From positions 1 to 6,067 of the forward strand of contig JAFGFV010000530.1 in the NCBI GenBank assembly GCA_016930895.1: a DNA stretch of 6,067 nucleotides, given 5' to 3'. The notes beneath the pieces were generated by a model. That model was not told the origin of the DNA. It made no database searches and saw only the letters and a program-made list of their open reading frames with translations. A program made the translations under genes and the position numbers. Below, one piece after another: positions 1 through 5,500 of this stretch; within the stretch, counting starts at the first letter, position 1, and each line of letters opens with the position of its first letter. The DNA is from Spirochaetales bacterium (GTDB taxonomy: Bacteria; Spirochaetota; Spirochaetia; SZUA-6; DRHE01).

Positions 1-121
1 CCTTGGGTGTTGATGGGTTCGAGAAAGCCTTCTCTTCCTCGAAGTCAATCTGCACCGAGAGGCCGCTGAGGGGCGATGTGGCGGGAGCGATGGAGCGCAA
101 CGCGCTCAGGCTCTTTTCCAT
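1..121 (-). CDS. Unidentified protein, N-terminal 40 residues only (runs off left edge)
   Basis: An open frame starts at ATG 121-119 on the minus strand and stays open to base 1. The visible protein begins MEKSLSALRSIAPATSPLSG and continues with a charged stretch containing DFEEEK. About 30 of the 39 codons after the start end in G or C, matching the rest of the window and supporting real coding. An in-frame TAA at 139-137 confines the start to this ATG or a TTG six bases upstream. The ribosome binding site is weak (AAGAG about seven bases upstream). The Ser/Pro/Ala-rich beginning has no hydrophobic core typical of a signal peptide and looks like a flexible N-terminus. It is divergent to the acetyltransferase-deacetylase gene and may share its control region. 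I recognise no family and assign no function. Confidence 0.45.
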   Translation of the reverse strand, partial: MEKSLSALRSIAPATSPLSGLSVQIDFEEEKAFSNPSTPK

Positions 122-216
122 TTCCAATCTCTTAAATTAGCGCGAATTCTTATGCTAATATAACAAGAATTGCAAGGGGGTCGTTACCGAATTTTGAAAG
201 ATTTCTTGGAGCGTCC
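122..216. promoter_or_regulatory. AT-rich divergent promoter region with two overlapping inverted repeats
   Basis: This stretch is sharply AT-rich between GC-rich coding regions. Two short dyads interlock. ATTAGC (136-141) pairs with GCTAAT (154-159) across 12 bases. AATTCTT (145-151) pairs with AAGAATT (165-171) across 13 bases. On the plus strand TATAAC (159-164) matches the sigma70 -10 consensus at five of six positions, but the upstream element TTAGCG (137-142, 16-base spacing) is a poor -35, as expected of an activated or repressed promoter. On the minus strand TTGCAA (175-170) could be a -35, but no -10 after it is convincing. The dyads have the size of dimeric regulator operators and overlap the -10 candidate. 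The regulator is unknown. The base-level repeats are seen; the promoter and operator roles are inferred. Confidence 0.4.
208..211 (+). promoter_or_regulatory. Ribosome binding site GGAG for the GNAT-deacetylase gene
   Basis: GGAG lies five bases before ATG 217 and supports that start. No comparable SD precedes the internal Met-244 codon at 946, where the deacetylase half would begin alone. That argues for the full fusion as the main product. Confidence 0.7.
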
Positions 217-2058
217 ATGATTCGTATCCGGCGCGTGTACAGCAGCGCGCTGCCCTCCGATCGGGACCAGATCGCGCAGGTCAGGGAGCTGTTCCGGCGG
301 AACTTCGCCGCGGTGGCGGAGTACGCCGAAAAGATCCAGGACATGCTCGACCGTCCCTTCCACTACGGATATCGGACGATACTGCTGGTTTCCTTAAGCG
401 CGAACCACAGGGTCAGCGGATTCTCCCTGGTCCTGCACTTCCCGGAGATCAACAGCTCCCTTCTGGACTTCATCGCCACCGACCCTGCGATCAAGGGCGG
501 AGGCCTGGGCAGCGCCCTCTACGAGGCCACGCGCGAAACGGCGCAGCAGCTGGGTTCCAAGGGGATGTACATGGAGGCACTCCCGGACGATCCGGGGGTG
601 GTCAAGGACCCGGCCGTCCTGAGGGAGAACCGCCGGCGCCTCAAGTTCTACGAGTACTACGCCGTGTACCCGATCGTGGGCACCGCCTACGAAACTCCCG
701 TCGGGGACAGCCCTGCCCCCGTTCTGCTCTTCGACGGCCTGGGCCGCCGGCAGCCCCTGGGCCGCGCGGAATGCCGGGCCGCCGTGCGCCTGATCCTGGA
801 GCGCAAGTACAGTCACCTGGTCGGCCCGGAGTACATCCGCAGGGTGGTGGCTTCGATCGTCGAGGACCCGGTGCGCTTCCGCGAACCCCGCTACGTCAAG
901 ACCGAGCCGCACCCGCAGATCATGGACGGCCGGCTCATCCGGTCCATGGCCCTGGTCAGCTCGACCGTGCACCGCATCCACCATGTTCGGGAGCGGGGCT
1001 ACGTGGAGCGCCCGGCGCGGGTGGAGGTCCTGCGGGAGGTACTCCTGGCCACGCGCCACTTCGACGCGGTGGAGCCCAGGCCCCACGGCGGCAGGTTCCT
1101 GCGGGAGGTGCATGACCCGGACTTTGTCCAGTACCTCAAGACCGTGTGCGAGCAGCTGGCCCCGAGCCGACCGGTGTACCCCTACGTGTTCCCGGTGCGG
1201 CGACCCGAGCGCAAGCCCCAGGAGCTGGCTGTGCGGGCGGGGTACTACTGCATCGACACCTTCACCCCCCTGGACCAGAATGCCTACCGGGCCGCGCGCG
1301 CCGCGGTGGACGTGGCCTTGAGCGCCGCCGACGAAGTGCTGGAGGGCCGCCCCGTGGCCTACGCCGTGTGCCGGCCGCCCGGGCACCACGCGGGGCGCCG
1401 GGTGTTCGGGGGCTTCTGCTACTTCAACAACGCCGCGGTGGCGGCCCAGCGCATCTCCCAGGAAGGGAGGGTCGCCATCCTGGACATCGACTTTCATCAC
1501 GGCAACGGCACCCAGGACATCTTCTGGAACCGCGCGGATGTGCTGACCGTGTCCATACACGGGCATCCCAACTTCGCCTACCCCTACTTCTCCGGCTTCG
1601 CGGACGAGGTGGGGGAAGGCTTCGGCCGCGGGACCAACCGCAACTTCCCGCTTCCGGAGAACGCCGGCGAGGAGCGCTACCTCCAGACCCTGGAGCGCGC
1701 CCTGGAGCTGGTCGAGCGCTTCAAACCCCTGGTGCTGGTCGTTTGCCTGGGTTACGACACCATGGCCGGGGACCCCACCGGTTCCTTCGGCTTGCGGGCG
1801 CAGAGCCTCGAAGCCATCGGGCGCCGCCTGGCGGCCCCCGGAAGACCCCTGCTCGTGGTGCAGGAGGGGGGCTATTCGCTTCGGAATCTGCGCCGCGGCT
1901 CGGCGGCCCTATTTCGAGGAGTCACCGGGGAACTGCTGGCCAAGGACCGGAAGAAGCCCCCTCGGCCGCCGGCCGGAGGGGAAGAGAACTGGAAAAGACC
2001 CCAGGACAAAGGTACATTCCTGGTTGACCGCAACAGCGCAAGGAGGCCAAGCCCATGA
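217..2058 (+). CDS. Fused GNAT N-acetyltransferase and acetylpolyamine amidohydrolase / HDAC-family deacetylase
   Basis: This is a 613-residue two-enzyme fusion with no stop or frameshift between the halves. Residues 1-160 form a GNAT fold. The acetyl-CoA loop is K93-GGGLG-98 (the usual R/Q-x-x-G-x-G with Lys first), preceded by a strand ending ATDP and followed by the late FYEYY segment (144-148). Residues 160-243 form a mostly helical connector. Residues 244-575 are a class II HDAC-like zinc amidohydrolase: FPVRR (325-329), PPGHHAG with catalytic H390/H391, DIDFHH with zinc ligands D425 and H427, third ligand D514 in GYD, and transition-state Tyr Y553 in GGY. FPVRR, GYYC and the GTQDIF region resemble acetylpolyamine amidohydrolases more than AcuC. 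The tail (576-613) is Pro/Arg/Lys-rich and probably disordered. The protein is likely cytoplasmic, with no signal peptide. Deacetylase chemistry is well supported; the substrate (acetylpolyamine, acetyl-lysine or another) and GNAT activity are inferred. It overlaps the next gene at ATGA. Confidence 0.93.
   Translation: MIRIRRVYSSALPSDRDQIAQVRELFRRNFAAVAEYAEKIQDMLDRPFHYGYRTILLVSLSANHRVSGFSLVLHFPEINSSLLDFIATDPAIKGGGLGSALYEATRETAQQLGSKGMYMEALPDDPGVVKDPAVLRENRRRLKFYEYYAVYPIVGTAYETPVGDSPAPVLLFDGLGRRQPLGRAECRAAVRLILERKYSHLVGPEYIRRVVASIVEDPVRFREPRYVKTEPHPQIMDGRLIRSMALVSSTVHRIHHVRERGYVERPARVEVLREVLLATRHFDAVEPRPHGGRFLREVHDPDFVQYLKTVCEQLAPSRPVYPYVFPVRRPERKPQELAVRAGYYCIDTFTPLDQNAYRAARAAVDVALSAADEVLEGRPVAYAVCRPPGHHAGRRVFGGFCYFNNAAVAAQRISQEGRVAILDIDFHHGNGTQDIFWNRADVLTVSIHGHPNFAYPYFSGFADEVGEGFGRGTNRNFPLPENAGEERYLQTLERALELVERFKPLVLVVCLGYDTMAGDPTGSFGLRAQSLEAIGRRLAAPGRPLLVVQEGGYSLRNLRRGSAALFRGVTGELLAKDRKKPPRPPAGGEENWKRPQDKGTFLVDRNSARRPSP
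2041..2046 (+). promoter_or_regulatory. Strong Shine-Dalgarno AGGAGG for the DUF898 gene
   Basis: A perfect AGGAGG sits inside the 3' end of the preceding gene, eight bases before ATG 2055. With the ATGA stop/start overlap it predicts efficient, coupled translation of the downstream membrane protein. Confidence 0.8.
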
Positions 2059-3029
2059 AGCGTAGCTTCGACTTCAATCTGGATGCCCGCAAGTTCTTCG
2101 GCCTGTTCATCGGTTTTTGGATCCCGTACATCATTCTGCAGGGAATCTCGAGCAGCCAAAGCTCGAAGATGCAGGAGGGGGCAGCCGCGGGCGGGGGGGC
2201 GGTGGCGCTCTCCCTGCTGGCCAGCCTGGGGGTCTTCCTCCTGGTGGTGCTGTTCCAGATCCCGTTCATGCGTCGCCTGGTACCGGCGACGAGCTTCGAC
2301 GGTAGCCCCTTCGGCTTCGCCGGCTCGGTGGGGCGCTACTTCGGCCTCAACGTGCTGGGGATCTTCCTGAGCGTCATCACCGCCGGGATCTACTACCCCT
2401 GGTACATGACGCGCATCACCCGCTATCTGGCTGGAGAGACGTCGTATCAGGGGGCCCCGCTCCGCTTCGAAGGCAAGGGAGGAAAGTTGTTCGTGATCCT
2501 CCTCCTGAGCCTGATGGTCCCCATCGCGGCGGTCGGGGCGTACGCGGGGGTGACCAGCGCGCGCTGGGGCGGGCTGCCCTCCGCGGGCTACAACCTCGGC
2601 CTGATCCTGCTCTTCGTGCTCATGGGGTTGATCTTCCTGGGCTTCGTGAGCGCCGCCGTGTACCTGGTGTACCGCTGGCTGTTCACCAACCTCAAGTACC
2701 AGGAGCACGCCTTGCGCTGGGAGACGGAGTTCTGGGGCTCCACCGCCTACATCTGGGGCCAGGTCCTCCTGACGGTCGTCACCGCCGGCATCTATGGGCC
2801 GGCAGCCTATGTCCGCCTGTACCGCTACTTCGTGAGCCGCACGGTTGTGGAGAAGGACGGCGGGCGCTTCGGCGCCCTCGCCTTCGAGGGCGCGGTCGGC
2901 AAGGGCTTCGGTCTCATGTGGGGGCAAGGCCTGCTGTGCCTGATCACGGTCGGCATCTACATCCCCTGGGCCCTGGCCAGGGTCGGCAAGTGGTACCTGT
3001 CCAACACGAGCTTCGCGGAGGGCGCGTAG
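2055..3029 (+). CDS. DUF898 (YjgN-like) multipass inner-membrane protein
   Basis: A 324-residue hydrophobic protein with about seven likely membrane segments, near residues 12-33, 49-70, 95-118, 145-165, 180-207, 231-251 and 284-308. The family signature T-x-GIY-x-P recurs three times: TAGIYYPW (109-116), TAGIYGPA (243-250) and TVGIYIPW (298-305). Each is followed by an Arg/Tyr-rich loop of the R-x-x-RY or K-W-Y type. F-D/E-G turns occur at 81-83, 138-140 and 277-279. These repeats mark DUF898, named for E. coli YjgN, which as far as I know has no established function. The first 75 residues lack the signature and may be a divergent unit. It shares ATGA with the upstream stop, so the two proteins are probably made in proportion and may work together. 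Transport, sensing or membrane anchoring are all possible; none is shown by the sequence. Confidence 0.88.
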   Translation: MKRSFDFNLDARKFFGLFIGFWIPYIILQGISSSQSSKMQEGAAAGGGAVALSLLASLGVFLLVVLFQIPFMRRLVPATSFDGSPFGFAGSVGRYFGLNVLGIFLSVITAGIYYPWYMTRITRYLAGETSYQGAPLRFEGKGGKLFVILLLSLMVPIAAVGAYAGVTSARWGGLPSAGYNLGLILLFVLMGLIFLGFVSAAVYLVYRWLFTNLKYQEHALRWETEFWGSTAYIWGQVLLTVVTAGIYGPAAYVRLYRYFVSRTVVEKDGGRFGALAFEGAVGKGFGLMWGQGLLCLITVGIYIPWALARVGKWYLSNTSFAEGA

Positions 3030-3039
3030 CGGCGTAGCG
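3024..3039 (+). repeat. Tandem 8-base repeat GCGTAGCG x2 across a stop codon
   Basis: GCGTAGCG at 3024-3031 is repeated exactly at 3032-3039. The first copy contains the TAG stop (3027-3029) of the DUF898 gene. The repeat is small and could be a replication-slippage product. No function is implied. Confidence 0.6.
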
Positions 3040-3056
3040 GGGGCTTAGGCGCCCCC
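3039..3056 (+). terminator. GC hairpin downstream of the DUF898 gene, possible terminator
   Basis: GGGGGC (3039-3044) pairs perfectly with GCCCCC (3051-3056) across a six-base loop, ten bases after the stop. There is no T-tract, so a classical intrinsic terminator is not supported. It may stabilise the 3' end or act with Rho. Its position in an 82-base convergent gap is where termination is expected. Confidence 0.35.
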
Positions 3057-3057
3057 T

Positions 3058-3087
3058 GGGGCCGTCGACGACGAGTGCGGCGGCCCC
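3058..3087. terminator. Second GC hairpin in the convergent gap, possible bidirectional terminator
   Basis: GGGGCCG (3058-3064) pairs with CGGCCCC (3081-3087) across 16 bases. It lies between the convergent DUF898 and dCMP deaminase genes and could serve either strand. No T-tract follows on either side, and at this base composition such stems arise often by chance. Confidence 0.25.
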
Positions 3088-3111
3088 GGCAGGCCCGGCA
3101 ACCGCGGCAGG

Positions 3112-3609
3112 CTATTCGGCGGCGAAGGGAATCACCAGCTCCTTCCGTTCGACCTCCAGGCGCCGGGTGCACACCCCGGCGGCGGCGAACATCCGTTTGG
3201 AGGCCCGCACCGCGTCGGTGTCCTGGTACTTGTCCGAGAGGTACACCACCTCGGTGATCCCGGCCTGAATGATCACCTTGGCGCATTCGTTGCAGGGGAA
3301 CAGGGCCACGTACAGGCGGCAGTCGTACAGGTCCGCGCTGATCTTGTTGATCACGGCGTTCAGCTCTGCGTGGCAGATGTAGGGGTACTTGGTGTTGAGG
3401 AGCTCCCCTTCCCGCTCCCACGGGAACTCGTCGTCCGAGCAGCCGCTGGGAAAGCCATTGTACCCCACCCCGACGATCTTGTTCTTCGGGTTCACGATGC
3501 AGGCCCCGACCTGGGTGTTCGGGTCCTTGCTGCGCTGGGCGGATAGCAGGGCCACCCCCATGAAGTACTCGTCCCAGCTCAGGTAGTCCTCCCGCTTTCT
3601 GACCGCCAT
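3112..3609 (-). CDS. Deoxycytidylate (dCMP) deaminase, DCTD-type
   Basis: A 165-residue zinc enzyme converting dCMP to dUMP, the feed for thymidylate synthase; cytoplasmic. The cytidine-deaminase signature is complete: H80-A-E82 (zinc ligand and proton-shuttling Glu) and PCNEC with zinc ligands C106 and C109. The [12 protein letters not shown] segment (49-60) and the [17 protein letters not shown] region (23-40) are hallmarks of dCMP deaminases as opposed to cytidine or tRNA-adenosine deaminases. Length fits the family (about 150-180). Characterised members are activated by dCTP and inhibited by dTTP; this is likely here but not visible. The start at ATG 3609 has a GAGGAGG SD nine bases upstream. 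It follows the dehydrogenase gene after 66 bases, so it may be the last gene of that operon or have its own promoter. The sequence is strikingly like animal DCTD (see findings). Confidence 0.95.
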   Translation of the reverse strand: MAVRKREDYLSWDEYFMGVALLSAQRSKDPNTQVGACIVNPKNKIVGVGYNGFPSGCSDDEFPWEREGELLNTKYPYICHAELNAVINKISADLYDCRLYVALFPCNECAKVIIQAGITEVVYLSDKYQDTDAVRASKRMFAAAGVCTRRLEVERKELVIPFAAE

Positions 3610-3675
3610 CCTGTCATTCCTCCTCGAGCTCTCTCGCGCGCTCTCGCTCGCGCCGGGGCCGCGCCCGGGGCGGGC
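3610..3675 (-). promoter_or_regulatory. Short gap with SD GAGGAGG and GA/CG-rich tandem repeat
   Basis: The minus-strand SD GAGGAGG (3625-3619) for the dCMP deaminase lies here. Upstream of it is an imperfect 10-base tandem repeat (ctctcgcgcg at 3631-3640, ctctcgctcg at 3641-3650 on the plus strand), then very GC-rich sequence with short self-complementary runs next to the dehydrogenase stop. I see no sigma70-like promoter, which slightly favours readthrough from the upstream gene. Confidence 0.5.
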
Positions 3676-4434
3676 CTACTGGCTCATGGTGCTCCCGCCG
3701 GTGACCACGATGCGTTCCCCGGTAATGTGGTCCGAGAGCCCGCTGGCCAGGAACAGGGCCGCCCGGGCAACATCGAGAGGCTCCGCGATGCGCCCCAGGG
3801 ACGTGCCGGCGACAGTCGCGCCCTCCAGGTCGGGATTGCGGTCGAACAAGGCTTGGAGCATCGGAGTGCGGGTGGCCCCCGGACAGACGGCGTTGCAGTA
3901 GACGCCTCGGGGACCCAGGTCGAGAGCAATCGAGCGGGTCAGGGCCAGGAGCCCGGCCTTGGAGGCGGCGTAGGCGGCTTCGTGGGGAAAGGCCGCCAGG
4001 GCGGAATCCGAGGCCACGTTCACGATCTTGCAGCCCCCCTTGTCGAGCATGAAACGGCACACGGCCCGGCACATCAGGAAGGCCCCCTTGAGGTTGACGT
4101 CCAGGTGCAGGTCCCACAGCTCCTCGGTCATCTCGACCAGCGGCGAAGGTTGAAGCACCCCGGCCGCGTTCACCAGGATGTCGATGCGTCCGAGCTCTCG
4201 GCCCAGCTCGTCCACGCCGTCGTCCACTGTCCGGGCATCCCGCACGTCCACAGCCCGGGCCAGGGTCCGCTGACCGGTGCCGGCCTCGATCTCCGCCGCC
4301 GCGGCGCGCGCCCGCTCTCCGTTCAGGTCGCAGAGGGCCACCTCAGCGCCCTCCTGGGCGAACAGCAGCCCGATAGCCCGCCCGATACCCCCCGCTCCGC
4401 CCGTGACGAGCGCCGTGCGCTCAGCCAGGAGCAT
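3676..4434 (-). CDS. Short-chain dehydrogenase/reductase (FabG-like, probably NAD-dependent)
   Basis: A 252-residue classical SDR oxidising or reducing an alcohol/ketone with NAD(P). All landmarks are present: dinucleotide-binding TGGAGGIG (11-18), D36 at the end of strand beta-2 (favouring NAD(H) over NADP(H)), NAAG (89-92), structural N114, and the catalytic set S142, Y155, K159 in YAASK. The CPGATRTPM segment (184-192) and the C-terminal ITGERIVVTGGSTM match the 3-oxoacyl-ACP reductase/catabolic dehydrogenase group. The substrate cannot be read from sequence. The start chosen is ATG 4434, with an AGAGGAG SD five bases upstream and MLLAERTALVTGG placing the fold at the N-terminus. The same frame is open further upstream to 4590, but that is the overlapping transporter read in another frame. 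It overlaps the transporter 3' end by 14 bases, so translation is probably coupled. Confidence 0.93.
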   Translation of the reverse strand: MLLAERTALVTGGAGGIGRAIGLLFAQEGAEVALCDLNGERARAAAAEIEAGTGQRTLARAVDVRDARTVDDGVDELGRELGRIDILVNAAGVLQPSPLVEMTEELWDLHLDVNLKGAFLMCRAVCRFMLDKGGCKIVNVASDSALAAFPHEAAYAASKAGLLALTRSIALDLGPRGVYCNAVCPGATRTPMLQALFDRNPDLEGATVAGTSLGRIAEPLDVARAALFLASGLSDHITGERIVVTGGSTMSQ

Positions 4435-5401
4435 GCCCGCTCCTCTGCGTATCCGCGCCGAGCTCCCGTCGGGCATCGCGACCGCCGGCTCCCTCGGGCC
4501 GGGCCCGCCGCAGGTTGGCCACGGCGATGCCCCCGAGCACCAGCACCGCCCCCATCCAGAACAGCCAGGCGAAGCGCTCCCCGAGAACAAGGAGCGACAG
4601 GACTACGGCGAAGGTCGGGGTCATGTAGATGAACACCGAGATGTGGGACGCGGGCAGGCGCTTCAGACAGAAGAACCACAGGGGATAGGCCACCCCGATC
4701 ATGGTCGCCCCCAGGGGCAGCATGAGCCCCCAGGTCAGACCGCTCGCGCCGCGGAGGCTGCCGAAGCCCACCGTGGCCGCAGTGAGCACGTCCAGGAGCA
4801 CCGCCCCGGCGAACAGGGCCAGGGTGGAGACCAGGAGGGGGTCGTTGCGCGAGAGGATGCGCTTGCCCAGCACGGTGTACAGGGCGAAGCTCACCGCCGC
4901 CGACAGCGAGAAGCCCACTCCGGTCAGGTCGATCCGCCCGTCGAGCACGAAGCCCTGGTTGAAGGTGATCAGTACCACTCCACTCAGGGCCACGAGCACC
5001 CCAACGACCCGCAGGGGCGGGATACGCTCCCGCAGGACCAGGGCCGAGAGCAGCACCACCAGCACCACGTTGGTGGCCACCAGCACCGCGTTCATGGAGG
5101 CCGGGATGCGGGCCAGGGCGCTGAAGGTGCCGATCTGATAGGTGAAAAAGCCGAACACCCCCAGGAAGCAGGAACCCAGGAAGTCCCTGCGGCTCATCCG
5201 GAACAGGGCCCCAAACCTGCCGGCCGCCGCCAAGTACACCAGCACGCACAGGAAACCGACGCTCAGGTTCATGGCCGCCAGCTGGAAGGGGTGGACCTCC
5301 CGGAGGATGATCCGGCCCAGAGGGTGGCCGATGGCCCAGAAGAAGGTGGTGAGCACCATGAGCAGGTACTCGAGGCGGAAGCGGGGGGCCGGTGCGTCCA
5401 T
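4421..5401 (-). CDS. EamA-domain (DMT superfamily) transporter
   Basis: A 326-residue inner-membrane protein of the drug/metabolite transporter superfamily, with about ten membrane segments in two EamA repeats (roughly 10-147 and 159-297). Supporting features are the Trp-rich first segment TTFFWAIGHPLGR (18-30), the end-of-repeat motif with LVLRER (121-126) after a long hydrophobic run, and its equivalent LVLGER (271-276) followed by MGAVLVLGGI. The C-terminal 30 residues are Arg/Gly-rich and presumably cytoplasmic. Family members export amino acids, nucleosides and other small metabolites; the substrate here is unknown. I chose ATG 5401. An in-frame TTG at 5437 would place the start codon in the -35 promoter element. 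The gene ends 14 bases inside the dehydrogenase gene, so the two are co-expressed. Confidence 0.92.
   Translation of the reverse strand: MDAPAPRFRLEYLLMVLTTFFWAIGHPLGRIILREVHPFQLAAMNLSVGFLCVLVYLAAAGRFGALFRMSRRDFLGSCFLGVFGFFTYQIGTFSALARIPASMNAVLVATNVVLVVLLSALVLRERIPPLRVVGVLVALSGVVLITFNQGFVLDGRIDLTGVGFSLSAAVSFALYTVLGKRILSRNDPLLVSTLALFAGAVLLDVLTAATVGFGSLRGASGLTWGLMLPLGATMIGVAYPLWFFCLKRLPASHISVFIYMTPTFAVVLSLLVLGERFAWLFWMGAVLVLGGIAVANLRRARPEGAGGRDARRELGADTQRSGHAPG
4440..4446 (-). promoter_or_regulatory. Ribosome binding site AGAGGAG fixing the SDR start
   Basis: The plus-strand bases ctcctct read AGAGGAG on the minus strand, five bases before ATG 4434. The site lies inside the last codons of the transporter gene and selects this ATG over upstream candidates in the same open frame. 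Confidence 0.8.
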
Positions 5402-5409
5402 AGGGATGT

Positions 5410-5437
5410 ATGATACACCAGAGGCGCGAAAAGGCAA
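5410..5437 (-). promoter_or_regulatory. Sigma70-type promoter for the transporter gene, likely giving leaderless mRNA
   Basis: On the minus strand TTGCCT (5437-5432, four of six to TTGACA) is followed after 16 bases by TATCAT (5415-5410, five of six to TATAAT). Transcription would start about 7-9 bases after the -10, near 5403-5401. That puts the first base at or next to the A of the transporter ATG (5401). No SD-like sequence lies between promoter and ATG. The boxes are seen; the start site is inferred. Confidence 0.6.
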
Positions 5438-5464
5438 CGCGGCCGACGGGGCCTGCGTTCCTGG

Positions 5465-5490
5465 GGGACCTATCGGAGGGACCTACCGGA
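5465..5490 (+). repeat. Tandem 13-base repeat (one mismatch) upstream of the transporter promoter
   Basis: GGGACCTATCGGA (5465-5477) is followed directly by GGGACCTACCGGA (5478-5490), differing at one base. The second copy forms the left half of the palindrome at 5481-5500. The repeat ends 27 bases upstream of the transporter -35 and covers the last codons and 3' flank of the beta-barrel gene. Confidence 0.75.
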
Positions 5491-5500
5491 TCCGGTAGGT
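5481..5500. repeat. Perfect 20-base palindrome spanning a stop codon
   Basis: ACCTACCGGA (5481-5490) is followed directly by its exact reverse complement TCCGGTAGGT (5491-5500). It encodes the last residues (T-Y-R-I-R) and TAG stop of the beta-barrel gene on the minus strand. As RNA it can fold into an eight-base-pair stem with a GAUC loop. There is no U-tract, so it is not a standard terminator. It could be a 3'-end stabilising hairpin or a dimeric-regulator site for the transporter promoter about 45 bases away. Confidence 0.7.

Noticed and set aside
136..159. Possible CIRCE (HrcA) heat-shock element from the TTAGC...GCTAA pattern
   Set aside because: The arms match only at the outer bases. 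CIRCE has nine-base arms with a nine-base spacer, and the inner bases and spacing here do not fit.
150..344. 64-codon minus-strand open frame starting in the AT-rich region
   Set aside because: It overlaps the start of the well-supported fusion gene in antisense, with no SD or motif.
394..1566. 390-codon open frame on the minus strand inside the fusion gene
   Set aside because: It is an antisense shadow produced by high-GC codon bias. The plus strand carries clear GNAT and HDAC motifs over the whole stretch, and the antisense protein is His/Gly/Val-rich low-complexity sequence with no recognisable motif.
946..2058. Deacetylase made separately from internal Met-244
   Set aside because: It is possible in principle, but no SD precedes codon 244 and the frame is continuous from a well-supported upstream start.
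1872..2927. 351-codon minus-strand open frame across the end of the fusion gene and DUF898
   Set aside because: Its Glu/Gln/His-rich composition is typical of antisense to a membrane protein gene. The plus-strand reading has membrane segments and repeated family motifs.
4435..4590. Upstream extension of the SDR by 52 residues
   Set aside because: The extra residues are Cys/Gly/Pro/Ser-rich because they are the transporter gene read out of frame. The SD and family N-terminus support ATG 4434.
4277..5413. 378-codon plus-strand open frame opposite the transporter and dehydrogenase
   Set aside because: It is antisense to two well-supported genes. The product is rich in His, Gln, Glu and Gly without motifs.
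5402..5437. TTG start 12 codons upstream of the transporter ATG
   Set aside because: The TTG is the -35 box of a good promoter, no SD precedes it, and the added residues do not resemble an EamA N-terminus.
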